A stretch of 64,000 nucleotides of DNA from Pseudarthrobacter siccitolerans (GCF_001046895.1 NZ_CAQI01000027.1:62001-126000), one strand, 5' to 3'; shown: positions 33,353 through 42,711, counted from the first letter of the stretch. Notes: a model not told the origin generated them from the sequence alone. Made by a program: numbers and translations.

Positions 33353-34948
33353 ATGAAAATATCAACCAGAAAAACGCGCCGGCCGAGGGCGCTAACGAGG
33401 ACAGTCACCGCTGTCTCACTCGCCACGGTAATGGTGGCGGGTGGAGCCGCCTTGGCAACGGCGGCCGAGTCCGGCGTCCGCGCGGCAGGCGCAGCACTCA
33501 CTCCGGCCGCAGACTGTGCCGCACTTGGTGCACTCACTCTCGCCGACGTTCAGGTTACTGCAGCCACAGAGGTTGCGGCGACCGCCAGCGTGCCGGGCTA
33601 CTGCCGGATCCTTGGCACCGAAGTGGGAACCGAGCACGACCTTGAGGTCAGGCTTCCGGACGAGTGGCTGAATCGATATGTTCAGAACGGGGGCGGCGGA
33701 TTCGACGGCAGAATCCCGAGTATCCCGGATTCACAGCTGAGTCTGGGCGCCGTGGCCGCTGCGAATAATGGCGGCCACCGCGACCCGTCAGGGGCTGCCC
33801 TCCTCGGCAATCCCGAAGCGCAAGCCCGGTACGCCCACACCGCGATCGAGACGACTGCGCGCTTCAGCAAGGAACTCGCCGCACGGTACTACGGGGCCGT
33901 GCCGGTCAAAGCGCGCGCCTACGGGCACGCGTTCGGGCACGCGAACGGCACCGTCAACCAGGGGCGCGGCGCAGCACCCTTCAATGCCCGGACCGCCGAG
34001 CCGTCATACTCCTACTACGTGGGATGCTCCAACGGCGGCCGCGGAGCACTGAACGCTGCGGCAAAGTACTCTGACGAGTTCGACGGAGTTATCGCCGGCG
34101 CACCCACGCAGAATCTCGACGGTCAGATCGCCGCGTGGACCCGGATGGCAAAACTTGCGCTTCCTTCGGCCGAGGAGGTCGCTGCGATCGAGGCCGTGAT
34201 CGTGGCCAAGTACGACGCGCTCGATGGCCTGAAGGACGGCATCGTGTCAAACATGGAGGCTGTCGATTTCGACCCGTCCACCGATATCCCCGGCGAGATC
34301 GGCCTCACGGCCGCCGAGACGGAAGCCGTGGCAGCCGTGATGAGCGATGTCGTCGCATTCGGGGAAACCATCTATTCGCGCTACAGCGTCCCCGGTGCAG
34401 GTGACCGCTACGGGCTTGGTGTCGGCCACATGCGGAATCTCGTCCTCAACGATCCAACATGGGATCCGTCGACGTTCGATATCCAGACATACTTGCCAAC
34501 GATCCAGGAGGCCATCGGGACTCTGGGATCCAACGCGTCAGCGCAGGGACTTGCCGATTTCATGGATGAGGGAAAGAAGGTGATGGTCTGGCACGGGACC
34601 GCGGACCCTCTACTCTCGGAGAACGACACCGTGCGCGAGTGGTACGAAGTTCGAGAGGCCGCCGGAGACTCCGTCGCTGACGACAACTCACGCCTCTACC
34701 TGGCACCTGGCGTCGCCCACTGCCGTGGAGGCGAAGGGGCGGACAACTTCGATCTCCTGCCCGCGATGATCGATTGGGTTGAAGGGGACCTCGCGCCTGG
34801 AACGGTTATCGCGAGCAAGCTCGATCCGGCGACTGGCGGCGCCCTCTTCACCCGGCCGCTGTGCGAGTACCCCACATACCCGCGGTACTCAGGCGTAGGC
34901 GACACGAATGATGCCGCCAGCTTCGATTGCGTCGAGAACACACCCTGA
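33353..34948 (+). CDS. Secreted tannase/feruloyl esterase family hydrolase
   Basis: 531 residues from the ATG at 33353 with a GAGAGGAT site. A Sec or Tat-like signal peptide (KTRRPRALTRTVTAVSLATVM, then AGGAALATAA) covers residues 1-36. The tannase-family nucleophile is in YVGCSNGGRGALNAA, the acid in VWHGTADPLLS and the His in GVAHCRGGEG. It hydrolyses esters of hydroxy-aromatic acids outside the cell, which would feed free phenolic acids to the transporter and hydroxylase encoded before it. Two strong hairpins follow. A second family activity, MHET-type ester cleavage, cannot be excluded. Confidence 0.85.
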   Translation: MKISTRKTRRPRALTRTVTAVSLATVMVAGGAALATAAESGVRAAGAALTPAADCAALGALTLADVQVTAATEVAATASVPGYCRILGTEVGTEHDLEVRLPDEWLNRYVQNGGGGFDGRIPSIPDSQLSLGAVAAANNGGHRDPSGAALLGNPEAQARYAHTAIETTARFSKELAARYYGAVPVKARAYGHAFGHANGTVNQGRGAAPFNARTAEPSYSYYVGCSNGGRGALNAAAKYSDEFDGVIAGAPTQNLDGQIAAWTRMAKLALPSAEEVAAIEAVIVAKYDALDGLKDGIVSNMEAVDFDPSTDIPGEIGLTAAETEAVAAVMSDVVAFGETIYSRYSVPGAGDRYGLGVGHMRNLVLNDPTWDPSTFDIQTYLPTIQEAIGTLGSNASAQGLADFMDEGKKVMVWHGTADPLLSENDTVREWYEVREAAGDSVADDNSRLYLAPGVAHCRGGEGADNFDLLPAMIDWVEGDLAPGTVIASKLDPATGGALFTRPLCEYPTYPRYSGVGDTNDAASFDCVENTP

Positions 34949-34959
34949 CACCGTAAACC

Positions 34960-35024
34960 TGTCGCCAGACTTCCTGGCGACAAGAATGCAACAGGGGCCG
35001 GGGCCATCCGCTTCGGCCCCTGTT
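34960..35024. terminator. Tandem hairpins after the tannase gene
   Basis: TGTCGCCAG/CTGGCGACA (34960-34968 with 34974-34982) is followed by AACAGGGGCC/GGCCCCTGTT (34990-34999 with 35015-35024) and a T-rich run. This is a typical strong terminator closing the hydroxylase-transporter-esterase unit. Confidence 0.75.
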
Positions 35025-35154
35025 GTCTTCGCATGCAAAACTCAAAAACCTGCGCACACCCTGTTGGCGGCAAGACCGCCGATCGGCTTGCGTCCGGCGT
35101 GCTGGAACACGACGCGGCTACAACGCTGATGCAAATAAGCCCAAGTTCGACCCC

Positions 35155-35960
35155 TTAGGCCGTGTTGCTAAACCCGCTGGTGAGCCAGTGGAGGGTGGCG
35201 GCGAGGCAGAGTCCGCGTCGTAGTTCCGTGCGGTTTTGTGTGATCGCATCACGATGCCTCGCCATTGCTTGAGCTTGAAGGCCGTTCGACGACGTTCCGG
35301 CCCCGTTAACGTTGGCGCTGCTGCTCACCGAAGTCGATCGGTCGGCCGCGCTTCTTACGGCGGTGGGCGATCTGGTCATCACGCTCGGGAATAGTTGAGG
35401 CAGTCCCGCGCTCACGTAGCCAGGTCCGGTTCGCCCTCGACGGGTAGCCTTTGTCTGCCATTACCCGCTCGGGTTTGGTGCATGGGCGGCCAACAGCCTC
35501 GGGTACACGGATTTGTGCAAGCGTGGCTTGGAGCATGATCGTGTCGGACGTCTGCCCGGGGGTGAGGACGAAGGCCAGCGCACGACCTTTCCCATCGCAG
35601 ACCAAGTGATTCTTTGTCGCCAACCCGCCGCGCGAACGGCCGATCGCGTGATCAGGCGGCTCTACCCCGAATTTCTTGTAATACTGTTGAGCCCCCTGTG
35701 GTGCGGGGAAGGGTCGCGCCGTGCTGATGCACGTGCACGATCGTTGAATCGATCGACCCGACGCAATCCAGGTCACCAGCCTACTGGCTGAGGGATTGAA
35801 TTTTCTCGAGCACCCGCGCCCAGACGCCAGTTTTTGACCATCGGTTGAAGTTCTTATAGATGGTGTTCAAGTTTTCGAACCGTTCGGGCATCTCCCGCCA
35901 CGGGGCACCCGTGCGAAAACGCCAGGCCGTCGCCCCGACCACAACCCGTCGGCCAACCGG
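35155..35960 (-). pseudogene. IS5-family transposase, frameshifted (copy 1)
   Basis: The DDE transposase is readable in several frames. N-terminal: FRTGAPWREMPERF, then NTIYKNFNRWSKTGVWARVL. First Asp: GSIDSTIVHVHQHGA. Middle: GRSRGGLATKNHLVCDGKGR, then VMADKGYPSRANRTWLRERG. C-terminal: GRPIDFGEQQRQR, then an in-frame TAA and a shift before NVVER and LCLAATLHWL. At least three disruptions are present, so it is inactive. Confidence 0.8.
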
Positions 35961-35990
35961 CGGGAAATCACATCACGCGACACATATCAA
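35155..35990 (-). mobile_element. IS5-family insertion sequence, decayed copy 1
   Basis: The left boundary is TTAG followed by GCCGTGTTGCTAAAC, shared with copy 2 at 41840; a (C/T)TAG target fits the IS5 family. Inside is a broken transposase. The far terminus could not be placed because no matching inverted end is visible near 36000. It lies in the same orientation as copy 2, with the ABC importer between them. Confidence 0.75.
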
Positions 35991-36046
35991 TCGCAAAGAC
36001 AGCAGTCAGAAAGCGACCACGCACAGGACATTCGGCTGAAGGAGCG

Positions 36047-36199
36047 TCATAAGTCGACGGGTTCACGCGGATGGCTAACACCATGTTGTGAGGGTGCGTT
36101 CAGCGATGCCAGACGTTCTTCATCGTCCGCACTCAGACCTTGCTGTCCCGGCCCGTACGCGCGAGCCAACAACGCTTCAACGTCCCTCGACGTGGCCAT
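36047..36199 (-). CDS. Possible 50-residue small protein
   Basis: ATG at 36199 to stop at 36047. It begins with a helical acidic stretch (VEALLARAYGPGQQGLSADDEERLASL) and ends PREPVDL. The upstream site is weak. The composition is protein-like, but there is no homology known to me. It lies in the otherwise gene-free 35990-36734 region beside the IS5 copy and may be a remnant. Confidence 0.25.
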   Translation of the reverse strand: MATSRDVEALLARAYGPGQQGLSADDEERLASLNAPSQHGVSHPREPVDL

Positions 36200-36734
36200 C
36201 GGCTCTCACAACCCCGTGGCACACACAATAAGGCAGCCGACGGAAAGACCTCTGCCTAACCTGCGCTGTTCAATGCAGTACAGAGCTTCTGTCATCTTGA
36301 ATACCTATCTAGGAATGTATTGACATCGAATTCAACGCTCGATAGCGTTGAGCCGGCTCACTGTGGACCGCTTCGAGCCATTCGGATTCACAAGGCCGGA
36401 TGCATGTTCTAGTCAATGGGGATGGAAGAACTGATGAGAAGCAGAGTAGGTCTGATGAAGTCGGAGCTGACGCTCAAGCCTGTGGATGCGGCCATTCTTT
36501 CGCCACGGAGCGAAGCCCCGGTGGCGCGGAATGCGTTCACGGATTGGACGCGGCAAGGGGGAAAGAAAGCATGACGATTCGAGGCCGGGCTCCCCGAATG
36601 GTAGAAGCCTTCCCACTACTGGCGGCGTAGGTCGTTGCGTTGACCCTGTGTTGACGCTGTCCGCTTGCGAAACCCATCGCGCGCTATCTAAGAGGCGCTT
36701 CTCGCGTCTTAGCGCATTCTCAAAGAGGAGAAGT
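36200..36734. other. Promoter-proximal region of the ABC importer, no gene seen
   Basis: A lower-GC stretch at 36280-36330 (ATCTAGGAATGTATTGACA and following) could hold promoters. A short dyad-rich segment near 36680-36715 (TATCTAAGAGGCGC, TCTTAGCGC) precedes the binding-protein gene. Short open frames here have no support. Confidence 0.3.
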
Positions 36735-37976
36735 ATGAAAATCAGATCCGATCAGCCAAGGTTCGGGCTTCGGAGCGGCCGCGTGATGCCAGGCATTGCA
36801 CTTGCAGCAACGGTGGCTCTGCTGCTAGCGGGCTGTGCTGGAGGCAGCAATAGCGGTGGCTCTTCGGGCGGTAAAGAACCCATCAAGATTGGGGCGACCG
36901 CACCTCTGAGCGGAGCCCTCAGCCCAGGATGTCTCAAAACGATCGGGGGGGCCCGGGGATGGATCGACAAGGTCAACGCGGAAGGTGGGATCAATGGACG
37001 TCAAATCGAGTTCACTGTTCTGGATGATGAGGGCGACCCACAGCGTGGCGTCAGCAATGCTCGCCGCTTGATTGGCGATGGCGTTGCCGCGTTCGTTGAC
37101 AACTGCGGGAGTCCCGGCACGGTCGCGGCTATCCCTGTGATCGATGCAGCCGGCATCCCCAACCTGTTTCCCAACAGTGCGAGTGACGCGATCGTGCACC
37201 CAGGTGCGCCGACATTGTTCACCCTGCTCCCACCGTTTGACCAGCAATTGGCAACGGTCCTTCCGTACGCGATGGACAAGAATGGCCCCGGCAAGGTTGC
37301 GCTCGTCTATATAGACGGTTTAAGCCCGAACATCGTGCCTGCCGCAGAATGGGCAGTCAAAAAATCCGGTGGAACTATGGTCGCAGAACTCGGCGTGCCG
37401 GGTGCGACCACCGACTGGGGTCCGACGGTCATCAAGCTCAAGGAAGCCAATCCCGATTACGTGGCGATTGCACACGCGACACCTGCCACCGGCTATCTCG
37501 TGGCGGAGATGGACCGCCAGGGTCTCAAGCCTCCTAAGGGTATTATCGCCGCGTATCAGGGTGCCGACACGATCTACAGTAAGAACGCAGGTGCGGCCGC
37601 CACGGGTACCATCACCACTTTCGCTACAGTGATGAACACAGATCCAAAGGCGAAAGAGTGCAACGAGACGCTCCCCGCCGACGTGGAGCAGGGTGGGTTT
37701 ACAGTTCTGGGTTGTGCCTTTATGAAGGCGGCGCTCGAAATTCTGAAGAAGGCTGAGGCCTCCGACAAAGGTCTGAGTTCTGAATCGATTCTCGAGGCTG
37801 TGAAGGGTTTCGATGGCGCTGGCTTGCCTGAGCTGCCCGGAGTCGGCAACGAAGGAGGCAGCCGCCAGTTGGCCAATGCCATGTGGATGCTCAAGGTGCT
37901 TCCCGACGGGACTCTGGCCCTCGATTCCGACAAACCAGTAGAAATTCCTGATGACAGCAACTGGGGAGTCAAGTAG
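36735..37976 (+). CDS. ABC transporter substrate-binding lipoprotein (branched-chain amino acid/aromatic acid type)
   Basis: 413 residues from the ATG at 36735 with AAAGAGGAGAAGT upstream. The signal peptide ends in the lipobox LLLAGC. The body is a type I periplasmic-binding fold of the LivJ class: KIGATAPLSGALSPG, then INGRQIEFTVLDDEGDPQRGV. These proteins capture amino acids, amides or aromatic acids for the adjacent HAAT importer. A large dyad (38022-38084) separates it from the downstream components. The substrate is unknown. Confidence 0.88.
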   Translation: MKIRSDQPRFGLRSGRVMPGIALAATVALLLAGCAGGSNSGGSSGGKEPIKIGATAPLSGALSPGCLKTIGGARGWIDKVNAEGGINGRQIEFTVLDDEGDPQRGVSNARRLIGDGVAAFVDNCGSPGTVAAIPVIDAAGIPNLFPNSASDAIVHPGAPTLFTLLPPFDQQLATVLPYAMDKNGPGKVALVYIDGLSPNIVPAAEWAVKKSGGTMVAELGVPGATTDWGPTVIKLKEANPDYVAIAHATPATGYLVAEMDRQGLKPPKGIIAAYQGADTIYSKNAGAAATGTITTFATVMNTDPKAKECNETLPADVEQGGFTVLGCAFMKAALEILKKAEASDKGLSSESILEAVKGFDGAGLPELPGVGNEGGSRQLANAMWMLKVLPDGTLALDSDKPVEIPDDSNWGVK

Positions 37977-38021
37977 TGGTGATGCCCGCGGAATCCACTG
38001 AGGGCGTCGCGTGAGCTAGAG

Positions 38022-38084
38022 GAGCGAGGGCTTCCGGGTACCGACTCGGGTTTTGTACCCGTAAGTCTCCCGGAGGCCTCGCTC
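38022..38084. terminator. Large imperfect cruciform between binding protein and ATPase genes
   Basis: GAGCGAGGGCTTCCGGG pairs with CCCGGAGGCCTCGCTC with one bulge, and an inner GGGTAC/GTACCC extends the stem. It probably acts as a partial terminator that keeps the binding protein in excess over the membrane components, as is common in ABC operons. Confidence 0.5.
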
Positions 38085-38354
38085 GCGATGGAATCCACAC
38101 TCGCGCGGGCCCTAACGATAAGAGTTGTTTCCCGAACCTCCAGGGAGAAGGGAACCGCCGAGAGTGGCGTTCATCAAGATCTTGCCAAGGTCTATGCCGG
38201 GGAGGATTCGCGGTTCGATCGAAAGAATGATCAACTCGCCCGCCGTGGGTAGGTGCATTTGAGCCGTAGTCGGCTGGTAAACCCGTAACTTCGCGACCGA
38301 TGGCTGACGGCCCAGGTGGACGAGCCGCGTACCAATGAACGAGGAGAACATGAC

Positions 38355-38426
38355 ATGAAAGAAGTTGCAGCCACGGAATTCGCGTTCAACTTTCCGCGTC
38401 GACCGACCGACATGCGAGATAAGTAG
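38355..38426 (+). CDS. Possible 23-residue leader peptide before the LivF-type gene
   Basis: The ATG at 38355 has a strong GAGGAG site 8 bases upstream and runs 23 codons (MKEVAATEFAFNFPRRPTD and four more) to a TAG two bases before the next ATG. No homology is known. It could be a translational coupler or leader for the ATPase gene, which lacks its own good site, or the end of a deleted gene. Confidence 0.35.
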   Translation: MKEVAATEFAFNFPRRPTDMRDK

Positions 38427-38428
38427 GA

Positions 38429-39169
38429 ATGGTGAACTCCGAGTCGAAAACCCCTACAGCAGTGCCTCTTATCCAGCTCGATCATATCGGGGTCCGTTAC
38501 GGCTCGGCCTTGGCGCTGAGGGAGATCAACCTGTCGATAGCGCCTGGCAGCATTGTCGGGGTTGTCGGGCCGAATGGTGTGGGCAAAACTACGCTTTTGC
38601 GGGTGATGTCCGGACTGTTGCGCCCCTCGCAAGGGCGGATCCTCTGGAAGGGCGAAGATCTGGGACGGTTCTCTCCGCATTCAGCTGTGAGGAAAGGAAT
38701 CGCCCACGTGCCGGAAGGTCGCCGTCTGATCGCCGAACTCGAGGTGATCGATAACCTTCACCTGGGTGCTGTCGCTGCGGGCCTGTCACCGAAGCACGGG
38801 GTTGACAAGGTCATCGAGATGTTCCCAGCCGTGGAGCGGTTGCTGAATCGCAAGGCCGGACAGCTGAGCGGCGGTGAGCAGCAAATGGTGGCGGTGGGCC
38901 GCGGCCTGATGTCGAAACCGGAGCTCTTGCTCATCGATGAACTCTCTCTCGGACTGGCGCCAAAGATAACCGTCGAACTCTTCGAAGCGTTGAGGACCCT
39001 TGCACGCACCACTGGCCTTACGCTGCTCCTGGTTGACCAGAGCGTACGTCTGCTCAACAAATATGTCGATGACCTCTGGGCGCTAAGCCACGGCCAGTTG
39101 GTTCCCGTGGACCGGACCGCCGGTATCACCTCACTCGATTCCTACATCGCGGAAGGAACCACTGAATGA
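38429..39169 (+). CDS. ABC transporter ATP-binding protein, LivF type
   Basis: 246 residues. Walker A is GPNGVGKTT near residue 47, the signature is LSGGEQQMVAVGRGL, and Walker B is LLLIDELSLGLAP, the LivF-specific form (ELSLGL). An energising subunit of the HAAT importer. It ends in a 4-bp overlap (ATGA) with the permease gene. The gene order here (J, F, H, M, G) puts F before the permeases, less usual than J-H-M-G-F. Confidence 0.9.
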   Translation: MVNSESKTPTAVPLIQLDHIGVRYGSALALREINLSIAPGSIVGVVGPNGVGKTTLLRVMSGLLRPSQGRILWKGEDLGRFSPHSAVRKGIAHVPEGRRLIAELEVIDNLHLGAVAAGLSPKHGVDKVIEMFPAVERLLNRKAGQLSGGEQQMVAVGRGLMSKPELLLIDELSLGLAPKITVELFEALRTLARTTGLTLLLVDQSVRLLNKYVDDLWALSHGQLVPVDRTAGITSLDSYIAEGTTE

Positions 39170-40044
39170 ACGTGGCTGTCCAGGCTGCTGTTTCAGGCCT
39201 CACACTGGGTGCGCTTTACGGCTTGTTCGCACTCACAGTCGTTGTGCTGTGGCGCACGGCTGGTTTAGTGAACTTCGCGCAGGGAAGCATGGCGACGCTG
39301 AGCGCGTTCATCGCCTATTTCTTGCTCATACCGCTGGGTTTACCGCTGTGGGTCATGTTCCTCTTGTCGTTGCTCATTGGGGCGGTTCTTGGTGCAGTTA
39401 TCTACACCGTCGTTTTGCTTCCTCGCTCGACCGGCGATCACTACAACGAACTGTTCAGAACGATGGGACTTTCGCTATTTATCGTCGCCTTCGTCCAGCG
39501 CTCTTGGGGATCCGGCGAACCGTACCCGTTCCCCAGCTTGATCGGATCGGGAAGCGTTGACGTGCTGGGATTCCGGGTGCAGTGGCTTCAGTTGCTCACC
39601 CTGGTGATTGCGCTCGTTCTGACCTTCGCCTTCGCGGCGTTCCTGCGAACACCGCGAATCGGATTGACGATGCGTGCCGTCGCATCAGACCGAGAGGTCT
39701 CCACCATCCTGGGTGTCCGAGTCCGCTTTGTGATCATGATTGCGTGGCTCATCGTGGGGGCTATCGGCGCTGCCATCGCGCTGTTGTTTACTCCGCTGTA
39801 TTCGCTCTCCTCGGACTTGATGGAGCCTTTCCTTCTCAAGGGATTCGCTGCGGCGCTTCTGGGTGGGCTCTCGAGCTTCCGGGGCGCGATCGTTGCCGGG
39901 CTCATTGTCGGGGTGATGGATGCGGAGGTTGCCGTGTTCCTCGGTCCTGAGTGGCGCGATGTCGCAAGCTTCATCCTCCTGCTCGGAGTCCTTCTTATCC
40001 GTCCGTCCGGAATCTTCGGACAGGCCAATACGGTTAGGGTGTAA
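39166..40044 (+). CDS. Branched-chain-type ABC transporter permease, LivH type
   Basis: 292 residues with about eight membrane segments. The N-terminal helix LTLGALYGLFALTVVVLWRTAGLVNFAQGSM carries the LivH hallmark NFAQG. The cytoplasmic loop (RTPRIGLTMRAVASDREVST) contacts the ATPase. It overlaps livF by 4 bp and lies 5-8 bp before the LivM-type gene. Confidence 0.9.
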   Translation: MNVAVQAAVSGLTLGALYGLFALTVVVLWRTAGLVNFAQGSMATLSAFIAYFLLIPLGLPLWVMFLLSLLIGAVLGAVIYTVVLLPRSTGDHYNELFRTMGLSLFIVAFVQRSWGSGEPYPFPSLIGSGSVDVLGFRVQWLQLLTLVIALVLTFAFAAFLRTPRIGLTMRAVASDREVSTILGVRVRFVIMIAWLIVGAIGAAIALLFTPLYSLSSDLMEPFLLKGFAAALLGGLSSFRGAIVAGLIVGVMDAEVAVFLGPEWRDVASFILLLGVLLIRPSGIFGQANTVRV

Positions 40045-40052
40045 CCGCTGTG

Positions 40053-41072
40053 ATGCTACGTCGTCAAATTCCTGCCACCGTGGCGTGCCTGGTGCTCGCC
40101 ATCATTGCGCCTTTTTTCTCGGGGTATGCAGTGGGGGTACTCGTTCATTTGGTTGCTCTGGCAATCGCCGCGGTGGGGCTCGACCTCATCATTTCCAGGG
40201 CTAACATGCTGTCCTTCAGTCACGCGGCCTTCATGGCGATAGGCGCGTACGTTTCCGTCATTTTGATGCGGAACGGTTGGGAGTTTATTTTCGCGGCACT
40301 CGTTGGTATCGCGAGCGCGGCTATCGCAGGTTTCCTGTTGGCGATCCCGGCGAGCAGGCTCTCCGGCTTCAGTTTCGCCCTCGTGACGTTTGCCTTCAGT
40401 GCAGTTGTCACAGGGCTGGCTGCCGGTTCGCAGCTCATCAGCATTGCAGGCGGCGAGAGCGGTCTGTCCGTGCCTCCCGGCAAGTTGTTCGGCCTCAATC
40501 TGTTCAATCCGCACACCCTCTTCTACGTGGCTCTTGTCTTATTGCTTGCGACAATGCTCGTGTGCACAACGCTGATCTACTCGCGCACGGGACGCGCCTT
40601 CCGCACGATGAAAGAGAGTGAGGCGGTTGCCGTTGCACTGGGGGTGAACGTCGCGGGGATGAAGATTGGCGTGTTCGCGCTCTCGGCGGGTATTGCCGGT
40701 GTCGGTGGCGTCGTCCTCTCGCAAGCATTGGGGGCCATCAGTGCTCCAACATTCAGCTTGGAACAATCCACTATTCTCGTGGCGGCAGTGACGGTAGGGG
40801 GCTTGGGTCGCTCACTGGGCCCCCTCGTCGGGATCACGATCTTTGTTCTTCTCCCCGAGATTTTTCAGGGCTTGCAAGACTACTCAGCCCTAGTTTTTGC
40901 CGCTGTCTTTGTCGTGACGCTGATCCTCGCGCCCAACGGTGTAGTCGGATTAGTCACATCCTTTCCCTCGTGGGTCCGTCGAATACTCGCGCGAAAGGGA
41001 GACGGTCCGGGCGGCTTTGGAACGCAGACGCCTTCCCTATCCTCTGACAACTCAAGCAAGGTGGCGTCGTGA
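40053..41072 (+). CDS. Branched-chain-type ABC transporter permease, LivM type
   Basis: 339 residues from the ATG, with a GTG one codon earlier. There are about ten membrane segments. Hallmarks are GLDLIISRANMLSFSHAAFMAIGAY and the loop SRTGRAFRTMKESEAVAVALG. A hydrophilic C-terminal tail of about 35 residues follows the last helix. Its stop overlaps the next start (GTGA). Confidence 0.9.
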   Translation: MLRRQIPATVACLVLAIIAPFFSGYAVGVLVHLVALAIAAVGLDLIISRANMLSFSHAAFMAIGAYVSVILMRNGWEFIFAALVGIASAAIAGFLLAIPASRLSGFSFALVTFAFSAVVTGLAAGSQLISIAGGESGLSVPPGKLFGLNLFNPHTLFYVALVLLLATMLVCTTLIYSRTGRAFRTMKESEAVAVALGVNVAGMKIGVFALSAGIAGVGGVVLSQALGAISAPTFSLEQSTILVAAVTVGGLGRSLGPLVGITIFVLLPEIFQGLQDYSALVFAAVFVVTLILAPNGVVGLVTSFPSWVRRILARKGDGPGGFGTQTPSLSSDNSSKVAS

Positions 41073-41839
41073 CTGGATCCATCCTGGATGTTCGCCAGGC
41101 GAGTGTACATTTCGGCGGCGTGGTGGCTGTTGACGAAGTCAATCTTGCGGTTGGAGCCGGGAGCACGCACGCGATCATCGGCCCGAATGGGGCGGGCAAG
41201 ACAACGTTGCTGAACGCGATAAGCGGACTGGTGCCGCTCTCCGGCGGGGAGGTTCTGTTCGATGGCGCTCCACTGAATAAGCTCCGCGCACGTCAGCGGG
41301 CGCGGCTCGGTGTGGTTCGAACCTTCCAAAACCCCGCCCTGATAGACGCCCTCACCGTGCGAGAGAACATTCAGGTCGGGCTTTACACGCAGACGAAGTC
41401 CAGCAGCTTCGAAGAGGCGCTCGGGCTTCCGCGCGCGCTTCGCCGCGAACGGGAGGCTCGAGCGCGGGCCGACGCGGTGCTCGAGGAACTGCGGATACCC
41501 GTGGAAGGGTCTACACCCGTTGGAGCGCTCCCTCTCGGGCTGCGGAAGGCCGTCGACATTGCGCGGGCTTGGGTGGCGAAACCCAAGTTGTTGCTGCTCG
41601 ACGAGCCGACCGCGGGACTCGATGAAAGTGAGATCGGCGAGATTGAGTCGGCTCTAGCGCGGGTTAAGGGTGAAATCTCGGTCGTGGTCATCGCCCACCA
41701 CCTCGACTTCGTCATGCGCCTTGCTGACGAAGTCACTGTGCTTGAGTTTGGCCGAGTGATCGCGAACGGGCCGCCGACCGAGGTCCGTTCGGATCCCGCA
41801 GTGATCGCTGCTTACATCGGTACAGCAGATGACGACTAG
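41069..41839 (+). CDS. ABC transporter ATP-binding protein, LivG type
   Basis: 256 residues from a GTG. Walker A is GPNGAGKTT, Walker B is LLLLDEPTAGLDESE, and the degenerate signature LPLGLRKAVDIARA is typical of LivG. The stop codon TAG is part of the insertion-sequence junction (GACGAC-TAG-GCCGTG), so the last residues (ADDD) may be set by the insertion rather than being native. Length is normal, so little can be missing. Confidence 0.88.
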   Translation: MTGSILDVRQASVHFGGVVAVDEVNLAVGAGSTHAIIGPNGAGKTTLLNAISGLVPLSGGEVLFDGAPLNKLRARQRARLGVVRTFQNPALIDALTVRENIQVGLYTQTKSSSFEEALGLPRALRREREARARADAVLEELRIPVEGSTPVGALPLGLRKAVDIARAWVAKPKLLLLDEPTAGLDESEIGEIESALARVKGEISVVVIAHHLDFVMRLADEVTVLEFGRVIANGPPTEVRSDPAVIAAYIGTADDD

Positions 41840-42330
41840 GCCGTGTTGCTAAACCTGCTGGTGAGCAGTGAAGGGTGGCGGCGAGGCAGAGTCCTGCGTG
41901 GTAGTTCCGTGCGGTTTTGTCTGATCCCATCGCGACGCCTCGCGATTGCTTGAGCTTGTTGGAGCACCGTTCGACGACGTTCCGGCCTCGATAACGCTGG
42001 CGCTGCTGCTCACCGAAGTCGATCGGTCGGCCCCGTTTCTTCCTACGGTGGGCGATCTTGGTCATCTCGCTCGGGAATCGTTGAGGCGATTCCGCGCTCA
42101 CGCAGCCACGCCCGGTTCGCTCTGGACGGGTAACCTTTGTCCGCCATCACCCGTTTGCTCTCTGAGAGAGACTGAACCCTCTCAAGCACCCGCGCCCAGA
42201 CACCAGCCTGGGACCACCGGTTGAAGTTCTTGTAGACCGTATTCCAGTTCCCGAACCGCTCCCGGCACATCCCGCCAGTGTTGGCTGGAATGCTTTTTGG
42301 CATTTCCCCAACTCGGATCGCGGAGTAGGT
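41840..42330 (-). mobile_element. IS5-family insertion sequence, decayed copy 2 with internal deletion
   Basis: It begins with GCCGTGTTGCTAAAC right after a TAG, as in copy 1. The transposase C-terminus (IAHRRKKRGRPIDFGEQQ, then GRNVVERCSNKLKQSRG) and N-terminus (MCRERFGNWNTVYKNFNRWS) are present. The central third, including the first catalytic Asp, is deleted, because SLSES is joined directly to KRVMADKGYPS. It has the same orientation as copy 1. Confidence 0.8.
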
Positions 42331-42564
42331 TGAGAGGCACCACACGGAAATGGAGTGAGCTTCGGCATCGATCCGGCATGTGTATGTCTGGGTCGGCCAC
42401 ATCACTGCTACTGCAGAGGCCACGAGAGCGGGAGGCATGCCAATATCCGGACACCAACGGACCTAGCACTCTGAAGACCCGTCATTCCTGGAGGGTTTCT
42501 TCCTATGCATCAGGGGCGGGAATTCAACCAAGCATTCTTTACAAATCAAAAGAAGGAGATTCTC

Positions 42565-42711
42565 GTGTTGCTTTGGATAGCCATCATTATCGCAGTTCTC
42601 TGGCTTCTAGGCCTGCTCACCAATATCGGCGGCGGCCTCATACACATACTTCTGGTTATTGCCGTCGTGGTCCTGGTCTTCCACTTCATTCAAGGCAGAA
42701 CCCGGGCCTAA
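42565..42711 (+). CDS. Lmo0937-family small membrane protein
   Basis: 48 residues from a GTG with AAGAAGGAGATTCTC upstream. Two hydrophobic helices (LLWIAIIIAVLWLLGLL and IHILLVIAVVVLVFHFIQG) separated by a NIGGG turn are diagnostic of this widespread family of unknown function, often found among stress or sporulation genes. It is monocistronic here. Confidence 0.75.
   Translation: MLLWIAIIIAVLWLLGLLTNIGGGLIHILLVIAVVVLVFHFIQGRTRA

Noticed and set aside
36400-36630. Short plus-strand frame upstream of the branched-chain-type binding protein
   Set aside because: No site, no motif and biased composition; another open frame overlaps it, so neither has support.
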